Shown piece by piece: positions 32,775 through 39,358 of a stretch of DNA of 43,341 bases (its first letter is position 1; every line of letters begins with the position of its first letter). The notes beneath the pieces were generated by a model. That model was not told the origin of the DNA, made no database searches, and saw only the letters and a list, made by a program, of their open reading frames with translations. Origin of the DNA: a virus; the IMG/VR virus record IMGVR_UViG_3300022918_000020, positions 1 through 43,341 of that record; one strand, given 5' to 3'. Made by a program: the position numbers and the translations under genes.

Positions 32775-33007
32775 ATACCCTTAAAGACGTTATAAAACCC
32801 TTGCTTGCGCTCTTGGTAGTTGTACTATCATTTGCGTATTTTTTTTACTGTTTGATTGCGCTGTACAAGCCTGATCCGCAGATTATAATCGCCATTGTAG
32901 CGGCAATGCAAATTCCGTTAAGCTACTACTTTGGAAACAGCCAGGGCGCAGCGACAAAAGACCAGATTATTTCAGAACAGATTACACAACAAAATAAAAA
33001 TAATTGA
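32771..33007 (+). CDS. Holin-like protein
   Basis: A 78-residue protein with two hydrophobic helices (PLLALLVVVLSFAYFFYCLIAL and IIIAIVAAMQIPLSYYFG) and a charged, Gln/Asn-rich cytoplasmic tail (GNSQGAATKDQIISEQ). This is the usual format of class II holins and of Bacteroidetes phage holins. It would make inner-membrane lesions that let the endolysin out. Overlap with the preceding gene suggests joint control. Confidence 0.7.
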   Translation: MNTLKDVIKPLLALLVVVLSFAYFFYCLIALYKPDPQIIIAIVAAMQIPLSYYFGNSQGAATKDQIISEQITQQNKNN

Positions 33008-33008
33008 T

Positions 33009-33065
33009 ATGAAAGACGACATTATATTTGGCGATATCATTAAATTCGACATCGATGAACTCTAA
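33009..33065 (+). CDS. Tiny ORF (18 aa)
   Basis: ATG one base after the holin-like stop opens 18 codons, and its end overlaps the next tiny ORF by 11 nt. Close packing in a chain of coupled genes is the only support; it may be leader-peptide-like or chance. Confidence 0.25.
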   Translation: MKDDIIFGDIIKFDIDEL

Positions 33066-33129
33066 CGAATACCACCCAACGCCAACCGAACAATCCCAAA
33101 TCAACAACATCGAAGTGGAAATCGTGTAA
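33055..33129 (+). CDS. Tiny ORF (24 aa)
   Basis: A 24-codon frame overlapping the preceding tiny ORF, ending at TAA 33127-33129. It is Asn/Pro/Gln-rich with no motif. Reported because the space between lysis genes is otherwise unexplained; low confidence. Confidence 0.25.
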   Translation: MNSNEYHPTPTEQSQINNIEVEIV

Positions 33130-33151
33130 CATTTCTATTTGACAATTAACA

Positions 33152-33159
33152 TACCTTTG
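33152..33159 (+). promoter_or_regulatory. TAnnTTTG promoter, near-leaderless, for spanin-like gene
   Basis: TACCTTTG stands 5 nt before ATG 33165, the same class of close promoter seen at 5077 and 21047. Confidence 0.55.
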
Positions 33160-33164
33160 AATAT

Positions 33165-33491
33165 ATGGATCCAAACGAAGCTGGCGCATTTGCTTTAAGT
33201 TGGGCTAAGCTACGAGATTCAGAAAAGACAATGGTCGTTCTTCTTTGCGTAATGGCTTTATTTGGCTTTATGTATTTCTACGATAGAAACAGCCTTATAC
33301 AATCATTACAAGCGCAAGTTACGGACGCACATAAAGAAAATAAAGATTTGAAAAAAGCACTAAAAACTAAAGACTGCGTTGTTGTTGTGGTGACAACAAA
33401 ACTTATAAACTTTGCGGAAAGTTCCACTAAGCATAGCGACAGCAGCCGGGCGAGTTTTGAAAAATCTATTCAAAGGCGAAATGAAAAATAA
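33165..33491 (+). CDS. Inner-membrane spanin-like protein
   Basis: A 108-residue protein with an N-terminal anchor (MVVLLCVMALFGFMYFY, about residues 24-40) followed by a coiled coil (SLIQSLQAQVTDAHKENKDLKKALKTK), the layout of an i-spanin (Rz type). It overlaps the following exported protein by 11 nt, as overlapping Rz/Rz1 pairs do. It should link inner and outer membranes in the last lysis step. The coiled coil is short, so the call is from architecture and place. Confidence 0.6.
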   Translation: MDPNEAGAFALSWAKLRDSEKTMVVLLCVMALFGFMYFYDRNSLIQSLQAQVTDAHKENKDLKKALKTKDCVVVVVTTKLINFAESSTKHSDSSRASFEKSIQRRNEK

Positions 33492-33708
33492 AATATCATT
33501 ATTCATTTGTATGTTTTTACTTTTATCCAGCAATAAGAGCTTGGAGAATAACGTCAAGTTACCGCCTAAAAAAACTACATACGACAACACAATAAGTCAA
33601 AGCCAGAAATCTACAAATGAATGTTTATTGGCTATAAATAAAGCTTTAAACGAATACTCTAAAAGCGTACAGGCGACAGAAGTGAAAAGAATGGAGGCTA
33701 TTAAATGA
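33481..33708 (+). CDS. Outer spanin-like exported protein
   Basis: A 75-residue protein starting at ATG 33481, overlapping the spanin-like gene. It has an N-terminal export segment (KNKISLFICMFLLLSSNKS) and then a polar helical body (SQSQKSTNECLLAINKALNEY). No classical lipobox cysteine directly follows the hydrophobic core, so lipoprotein status is uncertain. Overlap and partner position suggest an o-spanin. An upstream in-frame start at 33412 would lie within the previous gene. Confidence 0.5.
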   Translation: MKNKISLFICMFLLLSSNKSLENNVKLPPKKTTYDNTISQSQKSTNECLLAINKALNEYSKSVQATEVKRMEAIK

Positions 33709-33839
33709 TCCAAATCACACTATCATATTTCATCCCAATTTGTATATTTGCATTAATCGGCTTCGTGGTTTTTATATTTATAGCCGTTGGTGTAATTCAG
33801 GATTTTATTAGAAAAAGGAAATATGGTAGACAGGGTTAG
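33705..33839 (+). CDS. Small membrane protein (44 aa) before endolysin
   Basis: A 44-residue frame with ATG overlapping the previous stop (ATGA) and end overlapping the endolysin start by 17 nt. Residues about 5-33 are a strong transmembrane helix (ITLSYFIPICIFALIGFV and on), then a basic tail (RKRKYGRQG). Overlap on both sides strongly supports translation. It could be an additional holin, antiholin or pinholin-type component. Confidence 0.65.
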   Translation: MIQITLSYFIPICIFALIGFVVFIFIAVGVIQDFIRKRKYGRQG

Positions 33840-34440
33840 ATTTTACACCATTTTTAAAACCAAATTCGGAAGGTTTACCACAAACCAATACAAAGGCTTT
33901 GAGGTTATTTTTGACGAATGGGATAGGCAAGCGATACACGATGTACGTTACCTTGGCTACATGCTTGCGACCGCTTGGCACGAAACAGCAAAAACTATGC
34001 AGCCGATTAGAGAATACGGTCGTGGAAAAGGCAAACCTTACGGATCCAAAATAAAACACTCCGGTGTTAAGTATTTACTTCCAAACTTTTTGTACTACGG
34101 TCGTGGACTTGTTCAATTGACTTGGTTTGAAAATTACGCCCTTATGGGTCGTTTATTAGGCATTGACTTGCTGCATAACCCGGAATTGGCTTGCGATCCT
34201 AAAATATCCGTTAAAATAATGTTTGAGGGCATGTTGATGGGTTCAAGTTCGTTTGGTGATTTTACAGGCAAATGCTTAGAAATGTACTTTAATAAAAAAA
34301 CAAATTTGCCAATATCAGCACGAAAAATAATTAACGGAACCGACAAAGCCGTATTGATAGCTGAACATCATTACAAATTCATGGATTCCCTAACAGGAAA
34401 TGACAATTTAAAATATAATCAGTTGAAATACGCTGCATAA
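33823..34440 (+). CDS. Endolysin, GH19 (chitinase-like lysozyme) type
   Basis: A 205-residue lytic enzyme that cuts peptidoglycan. GH19-like features are AWHETAKTMQPIREYG, with candidate catalytic glutamates E54 and E64, the YYGRGLVQLTWFENY motif at about residues 91-105, and a C-terminal NGTDKA segment. There is no signal peptide, so release depends on the holin-like proteins upstream. It ends just before a terminator. Confidence 0.88.
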   Translation: MVDRVRFYTIFKTKFGRFTTNQYKGFEVIFDEWDRQAIHDVRYLGYMLATAWHETAKTMQPIREYGRGKGKPYGSKIKHSGVKYLLPNFLYYGRGLVQLTWFENYALMGRLLGIDLLHNPELACDPKISVKIMFEGMLMGSSSFGDFTGKCLEMYFNKKTNLPISARKIINGTDKAVLIAEHHYKFMDSLTGNDNLKYNQLKYAA

Positions 34441-34462
34441 ACACCACACTACTATTCTTACA

Positions 34463-34488
34463 AACGCTCCTTAATCGGGGCGTTTTTT
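34463..34488 (+). terminator. Intrinsic terminator after endolysin
   Basis: AACGCTCC (34463-34470) pairs with GGGGCGTT (34477-34484), with one wobble, then a T run. It closes the late transcript. Confidence 0.85.
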
Positions 34489-34530
34489 GTTTGAATGTGT
34501 TAAAGTTTGAAATAAATGTATGTAAATGCA

Positions 34531-34558
34531 TTGCAATAGAAATAAAGGTGTATATTTG
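34531..34558 (+). promoter_or_regulatory. Canonical TTG / TAnnTTTG promoter for the early region
   Basis: TTG at 34531-34533 and TATATTTG at 34551-34558 with 17-nt spacing form a textbook Bacteroidetes promoter. A near-palindrome around ATGCAT just upstream could be an operator. The leader to ATG 34591 is about 28 nt and ends in AATAGGAATT, a sequence reused before several early genes. Confidence 0.8.
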
Positions 34559-34590
34559 TAGAAGAAATAACAATCTAAATAATAGGAATT

Positions 34591-34809
34591 ATGACTACTC
34601 AATTATCAAACCAACCAAGAAAAGGAGAAGTATTAAGCAGAATTTGCGTTTATAAAAACGGAATTTTTGTAGGGAATTACAACGAGGGTTCTATTCGTAA
34701 AGGTAAGCCAGCATATTACGATCAGTCTGGTTTAGATTTCTATTTACCTTATGTTAATGAGTTAGAGTTAACGGGTTGCGTTATCGAAGTCAAACAAAAA
34801 ATATCTTAA
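34591..34809 (+). CDS. Early small hypothetical protein
   Basis: A 72-residue beta-rich protein (ICVYKNGIFVGNYNEGSIRKGK, then FYLPYVNELELTGCVIEV), the first gene behind the strong early promoter. Its stop overlaps the next ATG. No known domain. As a first early gene it may target a host process, but nothing in the sequence shows this. Confidence 0.6.
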   Translation: MTTQLSNQPRKGEVLSRICVYKNGIFVGNYNEGSIRKGKPAYYDQSGLDFYLPYVNELELTGCVIEVKQKIS

Positions 34810-35009
34810 TGATGAATTTATCGAAACTATGTCCGGTCATAAATAGCGAAACCGGATTGAATATAACAAATTTGGATAATCTAAATTTAGCAAAATACAA
34901 ATGCTATGAGCTTTGGCAAAAGTCCGGTATTAAATTTAATACCAACTCAGGCAGCAAAGTTATTTCTTTCGAAGCAATAAAGGAGTTTGTAAAAAAGACA
35001 ACAAATTAA
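34809..35009 (+). CDS. Small hypothetical protein
   Basis: A 66-residue protein starting at ATG 34809 (a second ATG follows at once). The body is helical and basic (NLAKYKCYELWQKSGIKFN) with KVISFEAIKEFVKKT at the end, resembling the tail of small DNA-binding proteins. It overlaps the previous gene by one base. Family unknown. Confidence 0.55.
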   Translation: MMNLSKLCPVINSETGLNITNLDNLNLAKYKCYELWQKSGIKFNTNSGSKVISFEAIKEFVKKTTN

Positions 35010-35021
35010 ATAACAGGAATT

Positions 35022-35126
35022 ATGAAAGCAGAAACAATAAATAAAATTCATGCTGATTTAATGAACAATTCAGAGTTCAATGATTTAGTTATTGACAACA
35101 TAAAAAAAATCAAACAATGCCATTAG
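35022..35126 (+). CDS. Tiny hypothetical protein (34 aa)
   Basis: A 34-residue helical frame (AETINKIHADLMNNSEFNDL) preceded by AACAGGAATT, the same pre-start sequence used by neighbouring genes, and overlapping the next gene by 10 nt. These two features support it. Confidence 0.45.
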   Translation: MKAETINKIHADLMNNSEFNDLVIDNIKKIKQCH

Positions 35127-35314
35127 TAGAGCATAAGTGTTATACCGCAAATTGTGACGGTTGCAGGGTGGAATTTTTTACAGAGATTCAAGGAATAGAA
35201 ACGTATTACTTTTTAAGTAAAATAGAGCTAGAAGACGCTTTTTTCGATAAAGATTGGAAAAATATAGATGAAAAATATTATTGCGATAAGTGTTTAATAA
35301 ATAAAGAGAACTAG
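35117..35314 (+). CDS. Small zinc-ribbon-like protein
   Basis: A 65-residue protein with two cysteine pairs (CDGC near residue 13 and CDKC near the C-terminus), consistent with one zinc site, and an acidic, aromatic middle. It begins inside the previous ORF. The hairpin operator at 35312 begins at its stop codon. Confidence 0.6.
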   Translation: MPLVEHKCYTANCDGCRVEFFTEIQGIETYYFLSKIELEDAFFDKDWKNIDEKYYCDKCLINKEN

Positions 35315-35350
35315 CAATCAAATCAGGGGTGCGGCTGTAACGCATAATAC
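35312..35350 (+). promoter_or_regulatory. Intercistronic hairpin, copy 1 (loop GCTGTAA)
   Basis: Stem GTGCG (35329-35333) with CGCAT (35341-35345), one G-U pair, closing a 7-nt loop GCTGTAA. The surrounding bases (TAGCAA, TCAGGG, CGCATA) are shared with copy 2 at 39319. It lies between the stop of one gene and the start of the next, 8 nt before ATG 35354. Candidate protein-binding translational operator. Confidence 0.6.
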
Positions 35351-35353
35351 AAA

Positions 35354-35515
35354 ATGGCAGCACCAAAAAAAGACGCTAAAGAAAAAAAAACGGACAGAAT
35401 AGCTATTCAATGTTCGCAAGCAGATTACGAAAGACACGGAAAAGGAAATCCGGAATTAGGCAAAAAAGTTCTTACTGAGAAGTATTTGGAACTCCGGGAT
35501 AAACAACTTAAATAA
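35354..35515 (+). CDS. Small basic protein (53 aa)
   Basis: A 53-residue, lysine-rich frame (APKKDAKEKKTDR, then ADYERHGKGNPELGKKVLTEKYLELRDKQ) directly after the hairpin at 35312. It is intrinsically disordered at the start and helical at the end. Composition fits a nucleic-acid-binding accessory. Its start codon is the one the hairpin would control. Confidence 0.6.
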   Translation: MAAPKKDAKEKKTDRIAIQCSQADYERHGKGNPELGKKVLTEKYLELRDKQLK

Positions 35516-35522
35516 AGGGATT

Positions 35523-35708
35523 ATGGAAAAATCTAAAAATAATGCAGTGCAAATTGAGTTAAAACTTACCGGAGAGGGTCATAATAGCACATCAATTGCA
35601 ATTGTACCAGAAGAAGTGGCTAGTGCTTTTTTTCAAAGATTGCATAGTTGGACTCAAGAATGGTATGCTAACACGGATAGTCATTTTCATTTTCAGAAAT
35701 CAAAATAA
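35523..35708 (+). CDS. Small hypothetical protein
   Basis: A 61-residue protein 7 nt after the preceding gene. It starts with a beta strand region (AVQIELKLTGEGHNSTSIAIVP) and ends in an aromatic helix (FFQRLHSWTQEWYANTD). No known family. Likely co-transcribed with the early genes. Confidence 0.55.
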   Translation: MEKSKNNAVQIELKLTGEGHNSTSIAIVPEEVASAFFQRLHSWTQEWYANTDSHFHFQKSK

Positions 35709-35764
35709 CAATTGGAAGAGAAGCTAAAAACCGATGCTTTGGCATCACAAAAATAATAGGGGAT

Positions 35765-35818
35765 ATGGAAGTAAGCAAGGAAATAAAAGAACAAGCAAGC
35801 ATTGCCGGAAACGACTGA
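35765..35818 (+). CDS. Tiny ORF (17 aa)
   Basis: A 17-codon frame (MEVSKEIKEQASIAGND) ending just before ATG 35829. It may be a leader peptide coupling translation of the next gene. Weak evidence. Confidence 0.2.
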   Translation: MEVSKEIKEQASIAGND

Positions 35819-35828
35819 AATTATTCAA

Positions 35829-36068
35829 ATGATTGAAAGGACAAATTTACTTTGCCGGGAATCAAACTCAAAAGTTCATCATTATTTGATTGAAGTTGAA
35901 ACCCGCTTAACCCAATTCGAAGAAATGAAAACGGCTTTTATTCTTTTGCTTATTGAGACGTCATACTGTTATTTCATCAGAAATGATTTAAACAAATCAG
36001 AGTTAGAAAACTATAAAAAAATTAAGAATTTTCTCGCCTCACTATCAGAAACCAATGAAAAACCTTAA
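35829..36068 (+). CDS. Small helical hypothetical protein
   Basis: A 79-residue protein, mostly alpha-helical (KVHHYLIEVETRLTQFEEMKT), with a hydrophobic stretch FILLLIETSYCYFI near the middle that could be a buried helix or a weak membrane segment. I use the ATG at 35829; an in-frame TTG at 35802 is possible. Function unknown. Confidence 0.55.
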   Translation: MIERTNLLCRESNSKVHHYLIEVETRLTQFEEMKTAFILLLIETSYCYFIRNDLNKSELENYKKIKNFLASLSETNEKP

Positions 36069-36071
36069 GCA

Positions 36072-36320
36072 ATGAACACACAAGAAGAAAACACCGATGA
36101 AAAACCAAAACTTGTAAAGTGTAGTTTTGAGTTTTCTCAGGAACCAAATTGTAATGATTATGAAAACGACATTGAGATAATTGAAATTGAGTTTAATAGC
36201 TCTTTAGGAATTGATAACGACGGTGACGGATATTTTGTTTTAAAAACAACGTCATGGAGTGTTGATGGAGAAAACCAAATAAAAGAGTTGTTTGACAGAA
36301 TTAGAAAAATGAAGCAATGA
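36072..36320 (+). CDS. Small acidic hypothetical protein
   Basis: An 82-residue acidic protein (beta-rich core DIEIIEIEFNSSLGIDNDGDGYFVL, with a DNDGDG sequence resembling a calcium loop). It overlaps the next gene by 4 nt (ATGA). Acidic small early proteins can mimic DNA or bind host enzymes, but this is speculation. Confidence 0.55.
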   Translation: MNTQEENTDEKPKLVKCSFEFSQEPNCNDYENDIEIIEIEFNSSLGIDNDGDGYFVLKTTSWSVDGENQIKELFDRIRKMKQ

Positions 36321-36793
36321 AACAATCAAAAACGGTATTACACCACTATTTAGGAACGGGATTGAAAATGATGTATGAAAAGTCAGGCAGAATCATTACC
36401 CTTGAAGGACTTCATTATGAAAAAGATGATAAATTAATTATAAGAGCAAGGGAAGGATATTACGATTCTGAAATTTGGAATTTCAAACCCGCGCTTCACA
36501 GCATGAACCGCTTAACTATGCCGCTTGAAAACGGGGAGATTCCTTTGATTGAATTGGCGAAGATAAATGATCCAGATTTAGATTGGTTTTTGAGCAAAGA
36601 AAATAAATGTGTATCTGGCGGTTGGTTCTTTTATTATGACCCTCAAAAGAAAGAATTTAAATTAAAATTTCAAAATCACTTTGCTTGGACTTCAAACACT
36701 ATGCAGATATTCCAATATCTAATCAATAACCACTTCAACATTTTTAACCTCCCAGAATCGGAGTACATAGAAAAATCAACTTTAAAATTGTAG
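36317..36793 (+). CDS. Hypothetical early protein
   Basis: A 158-residue protein coupled to the preceding gene. It has beta-rich N- and C-terminal parts with a charged middle (GYYDSEIWNFKPALHSMNRLTMP) and many aromatic residues. The composition is normal for a folded cytoplasmic protein. No domain recognised. Confidence 0.6.
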   Translation: MKQSKTVLHHYLGTGLKMMYEKSGRIITLEGLHYEKDDKLIIRAREGYYDSEIWNFKPALHSMNRLTMPLENGEIPLIELAKINDPDLDWFLSKENKCVSGGWFFYYDPQKKEFKLKFQNHFAWTSNTMQIFQYLINNHFNIFNLPESEYIEKSTLKL

Positions 36794-36795
36794 TT

Positions 36796-37083
36796 ATGGA
36801 AATGCATGCGCTTGAAAAAATAGACAAGATATTAGATTATCAAAAAAAACTTGATAATTGGAACAAATACGCTGAATATATGAGGGCGTTGATAAAAGAC
36901 GAAGAAAGGCAAAAGAAAAACTATCGATCTGTTTTGTATTTAATTAGAAATTTTTTAGGACTGCCTTTAAAAGATCAATTCGAATTATCGGTTTTAAATA
37001 ATGAAGTCGGATTACTGAAAGTGAATCTTGATTATGCTAACGAAGAAATATTTAAACTAGAACAGGCAATTATGGAACTTTAA
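36796..37083 (+). CDS. Coiled-coil hypothetical protein
   Basis: A 95-residue, almost wholly helical protein (KIDKILDYQKKLDNWNKYAEYM, then ELSVLNNEVGLLKVNLDYANEEIFKLEQ) with heptad spacing. It starts 2 nt after the previous stop. Probably an oligomeric accessory; not a known family. Confidence 0.6.
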   Translation: MEMHALEKIDKILDYQKKLDNWNKYAEYMRALIKDEERQKKNYRSVLYLIRNFLGLPLKDQFELSVLNNEVGLLKVNLDYANEEIFKLEQAIMEL

Positions 37084-37116
37084 GGAACATTACACGATAA
37101 ACTAAATTTAAAGATT

Positions 37117-37398
37117 ATGAAGACAGGAATTGAATTAATTTCAGAAGAAAGAGAAAAACAAATCTTAAAACACGGATTTACAGGACAACATCATGCTTTG
37201 CATCCAGAATTATACGCCGAAAACCAATTGATCGAAGCGTCTGTAAAAATAGGCGCTCCTGTTCCGTATAATCAAGCGCCAAAGGGATGGGACGTTAAAT
37301 GGTTTGCAAATCTATGTGAAAGACCTTATAAAGAAAGATTGGTGATTGCAGGAGCATTAATTGCTGCTGAGCTTGACAGGAGAAATTCAGACAACTAA
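37117..37398 (+). CDS. Conserved-type phage protein (ISEER...KHG)
   Basis: A 93-residue protein with the N-terminal pattern ELISEEREKQILKHGFTGQHH, seen in many phages of different hosts, and a C-terminal RLVIAGALIAAELDR helix. The family is recurrent but of unknown function. It lies alone before the long hairpin at 37407. No catalytic residues can be assigned. Confidence 0.72.
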   Translation: MKTGIELISEEREKQILKHGFTGQHHALHPELYAENQLIEASVKIGAPVPYNQAPKGWDVKWFANLCERPYKERLVIAGALIAAELDRRNSDN

Positions 37399-37406
37399 AC
37401 CAAAAC

Positions 37407-37473
37407 ACCCCGTCCACGATTTAACCTTAATAACGGTCGAAATGTGGTAATTTCAAGAGTTGATGGACGGGGT
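37407..37473 (+). promoter_or_regulatory. Long stem-loop leader before the ASCH gene
   Basis: A perfect 10-bp GC-rich stem, ACCCCGTCCA (37407-37416) with TGGACGGGGT (37464-37473), encloses 47 nt containing an inner hairpin GAAAT (37439-37443) with ATTTC (37450-37454). There is no T run, so it is not a simple terminator. It lies 15 nt before ATG 37489 and may control translation of that gene. Confidence 0.6.
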
Positions 37474-37488
37474 TAATTTATAAAAAAT

Positions 37489-37827
37489 ATGAAGACATTA
37501 AATCTGACTTTAAAAAAGAAGTGGTTCGATATGATTTTGTCAGGGGAAAAGACTGAGGAATATCGGGAAGTTAAAAGATATTGGATTCATCGACTTTGTA
37601 ACGAGGTTGAGTACGAAACAAATTGGGGGGATTGGAACGCTATATTTAATAAGTTCGACACAATCACATTCAAAAACGGATATCAAAAGAACGCTCCAGA
37701 AATGGTAGTCGAATTCAAAGGCATCGATATTGGCGAAGCAAAACCCGAATGGTCGGACAATTGGCAAGGCGATGTTTTCAGAATTAAACTCGGAGCAATT
37801 TTATCAACCAAAAATATTAAAAAATGA
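37489..37827 (+). CDS. ASCH-domain protein
   Basis: A 112-residue protein with the ASCH fold pattern: LNLTLKKKWFDMILSGEKTEEYREVKRYW at the start, then FDTITFKNGYQKNAPEMVVEFKGIDIGEAKPEW. ASCH proteins bind RNA or modified nucleobases. Its leader has a long stem-loop, so autoregulation through that RNA is a natural, untested idea. It overlaps the next gene by 4 nt. Confidence 0.75.
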   Translation: MKTLNLTLKKKWFDMILSGEKTEEYREVKRYWIHRLCNEVEYETNWGDWNAIFNKFDTITFKNGYQKNAPEMVVEFKGIDIGEAKPEWSDNWQGDVFRIKLGAILSTKNIKK

Positions 37828-38168
37828 TACAAACAACATACAAATTACCAAGATGGTGGATATGGCTTATTTTAGGCGTAGCGGCAATTGCTGTGATTGC
37901 TTACTTCTTAAATCGCCATTATTCCGAAAAGTACGCCAGGATGGAAGCAATCCAAACCAAAGAAGCCGAAATACAAATCGTAAAGGAAACAATAGGCAAA
38001 ACAGCAGCCGATAACCTAACCAAAAACACATCGGCTATACAAAGCAGCGAATCGGATGTGAAAGTCGTTAAAAAGGTCGTTAAAGCGGCCAAGATTAAAC
38101 CTGTGATCGAAGTTTCAGATTCGGTTATTTATAGTGAGGATTTTCAACGTTGGTTAAAAGAAGAGTAG
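37824..38168 (+). CDS. Inner-membrane-anchored coiled-coil protein (spanin-like)
   Basis: A 114-residue protein with a transmembrane helix (WIWLILGVAAIAVIAYFL, about residues 12-29) and then a charged helical body (YARMEAIQTKEAEIQIVKE) ending in a basic linker. The layout resembles an i-spanin, like the one at 33165, but it lies in the early/accessory region next to the exported 38521 protein. A second envelope-spanning pair is therefore possible. Confidence 0.55.
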   Translation: MIQTTYKLPRWWIWLILGVAAIAVIAYFLNRHYSEKYARMEAIQTKEAEIQIVKETIGKTAADNLTKNTSAIQSSESDVKVVKKVVKAAKIKPVIEVSDSVIYSEDFQRWLKEE

Positions 38169-38170
38169 TT

Positions 38171-38524
38171 ATGGAAAGAGAAATTAAATTCAGAGCATTT
38201 AACGGGGAACAAATGATTTCTCCTGATTACGTAGACAGAAATGGGATTGCCTGGTGGAAAGAAAACTCAATTCCTACTTATAGCAATGAAGCTATGCAAT
38301 TCACAGGATTAAAAGACAAAAACGGCAAAGACATTTACGAGGGCGATATTTTAGACTGCCAAGACAGAGTAGTTAAAGTTGTTTGGCATCCGCATGCCGC
38401 TCAATTCGACACGGACTTTATTAGATATCAATTTGATTTATGCAGCAACGGTATTGCCAATCAGGAATGGAAATACAGGGCAGTAGTTATCGGTAACATT
38501 CACGAAAACCCAGAATTATTATGA
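38171..38524 (+). CDS. YopX-family protein
   Basis: A 117-residue protein of the YopX type: it opens EREIKFRAF, has MQFTGLKDKNGKDIYEGDIL in the middle and ends with VIGNIHENPELL, all family hallmarks. YopX-like proteins are widespread in phages; function is unknown. I use ATG 38171 rather than an upstream start at 38150 inside the previous gene. It overlaps the next gene by 4 nt. Confidence 0.88.
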   Translation: MEREIKFRAFNGEQMISPDYVDRNGIAWWKENSIPTYSNEAMQFTGLKDKNGKDIYEGDILDCQDRVVKVVWHPHAAQFDTDFIRYQFDLCSNGIANQEWKYRAVVIGNIHENPELL

Positions 38525-38880
38525 AAAAACTACTCCTACTCCTATTCACAATCCCGGCGCTATCACAAGTCCAACCGCCAACTACACAGCGATTGATTGA
38601 AATGTACTACACCGACAAATCCCAAAAGCAGCAAATATCCAATTTAATAAAAGCCGCTGACAGTTGCGTTGTAATTGTTGAGAACCAGGATAAGCGATTG
38701 AAAGACGTGATTGCCGACAACGAGAAAACCGCTTCTGAATTACGTGGACTTTATGACGAACTTGGAAAATTGCAGGTTGACAATACCGTGTTGAAAGAAA
38801 AGAAGCCTACTCCCTGGTACAAACATCCGATATTTTACGGACTGATCGGAATTATCGGCGGCGTGATAGCTGCCAAATAA
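38521..38880 (+). CDS. Exported coiled-coil protein with C-terminal membrane helix
   Basis: A 119-residue protein with a signal peptide (MKKLLLLLFTIPALSQ), a coiled coil (about residues 35-95, with VENQDKRLKDVIADNEKTASELR), and a C-terminal hydrophobic helix (HPIFYGLIGIIGGVIAA). A signal peptide plus C-terminal anchor with a coiled coil between is the arrangement of a unimolecular spanin or its outer partner. It ends at a terminator. The lysis role is inferred. Confidence 0.55.
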   Translation: MKKLLLLLFTIPALSQVQPPTTQRLIEMYYTDKSQKQQISNLIKAADSCVVIVENQDKRLKDVIADNEKTASELRGLYDELGKLQVDNTVLKEKKPTPWYKHPIFYGLIGIIGGVIAAK

Positions 38881-38881
38881 C

Positions 38882-38909
38882 AAAAATCCACTTTAATCGG
38901 TGGATTTTC
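38882..38909 (+). terminator. Intrinsic terminator
   Basis: AAAAATCCAC (38882-38891) pairs with GTGGATTTT (38900-38908), then T-rich DNA. It separates the two early transcripts. Confidence 0.8.
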
Positions 38910-38960
38910 TTACTTAATAATACATTGTGACGTATAAATGTGTAGTTCGTCGATTATATT

Positions 38961-38981
38961 ATTACATGACAGATTTGTAAT
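38961..38981 (+). promoter_or_regulatory. Inverted repeat overlapping the promoter, candidate operator
   Basis: ATTACA (38961-38966) and TGTAAT (38976-38981) form a 6-bp inverted repeat ending at the -7 box. A bound regulator would block RNA polymerase. The helix-turn-helix-like gene at 39359 is a possible partner. Confidence 0.35.
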
Positions 38982-38982
38982 G

Positions 38983-38990
38983 TATATTTG
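38983..38990 (+). promoter_or_regulatory. TAnnTTTG promoter for the 39-42 kb unit
   Basis: TATATTTG followed by a leader of about 30 nt ending in AATAGGAATT before ATG 39028, the same pre-start sequence as at 34591. No upstream TTG at ideal spacing. Confidence 0.65.
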
Positions 38991-39027
38991 AACTCAGATA
39001 ACAATAACAATTAAAAAAATAGGAATT

Positions 39028-39321
39028 ATGCAAACCTCAAACCCACTAATAAATCAATTTATTATCAATACCGTTTTAATCGATCCTATTCAGGATATTT
39101 TAAGTAAAATAAAAGAAGGCAGTTTTAGAGATTGCGATATCAAATGGTTGGATTCTAAATTTGAAGCTTTTATTAAATTTGCCGCAGAAACTTTGGGTAT
39201 TACAGGAATTATGCCAAGCGAAGTACTTGCTTCTAAAAGCTTTAAGCATTTAAACAATTATTCTAAAGATGTTTATTCAAAAAGATTTCAAACATTATTA
39301 GATTATTTCAAAAGTCTTTAG
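39028..39321 (+). CDS. Hypothetical protein
   Basis: A 97-residue, helical protein (INTVLIDPIQDILSKIKEG, then FIKFAAETLGITGIMPSEV). The centre may form a helix-turn-helix-like unit but has no strong signature. It is first behind its own promoter; the hairpin operator at 39319 starts at its stop codon. Confidence 0.55.
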   Translation: MQTSNPLINQFIINTVLIDPIQDILSKIKEGSFRDCDIKWLDSKFEAFIKFAAETLGITGIMPSEVLASKSFKHLNNYSKDVYSKRFQTLLDYFKSL

Positions 39322-39352
39322 CAACTTAATCAGGGATGCGGCTGTAACGCAT
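39319..39352 (+). promoter_or_regulatory. Intercistronic hairpin, copy 2 (loop GCTGTAA)
   Basis: Stem ATGCG (39336-39340) with CGCAT (39348-39352), loop GCTGTAA (39341-39347). Compared with copy 1 at 35312, a G-U closing pair is replaced by A-U, so the structure is kept while the base changes. It starts at the TAG of the previous gene and ends 6 nt before ATG 39359. Confidence 0.6.
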
Positions 39353-39358
39353 ATTTAA

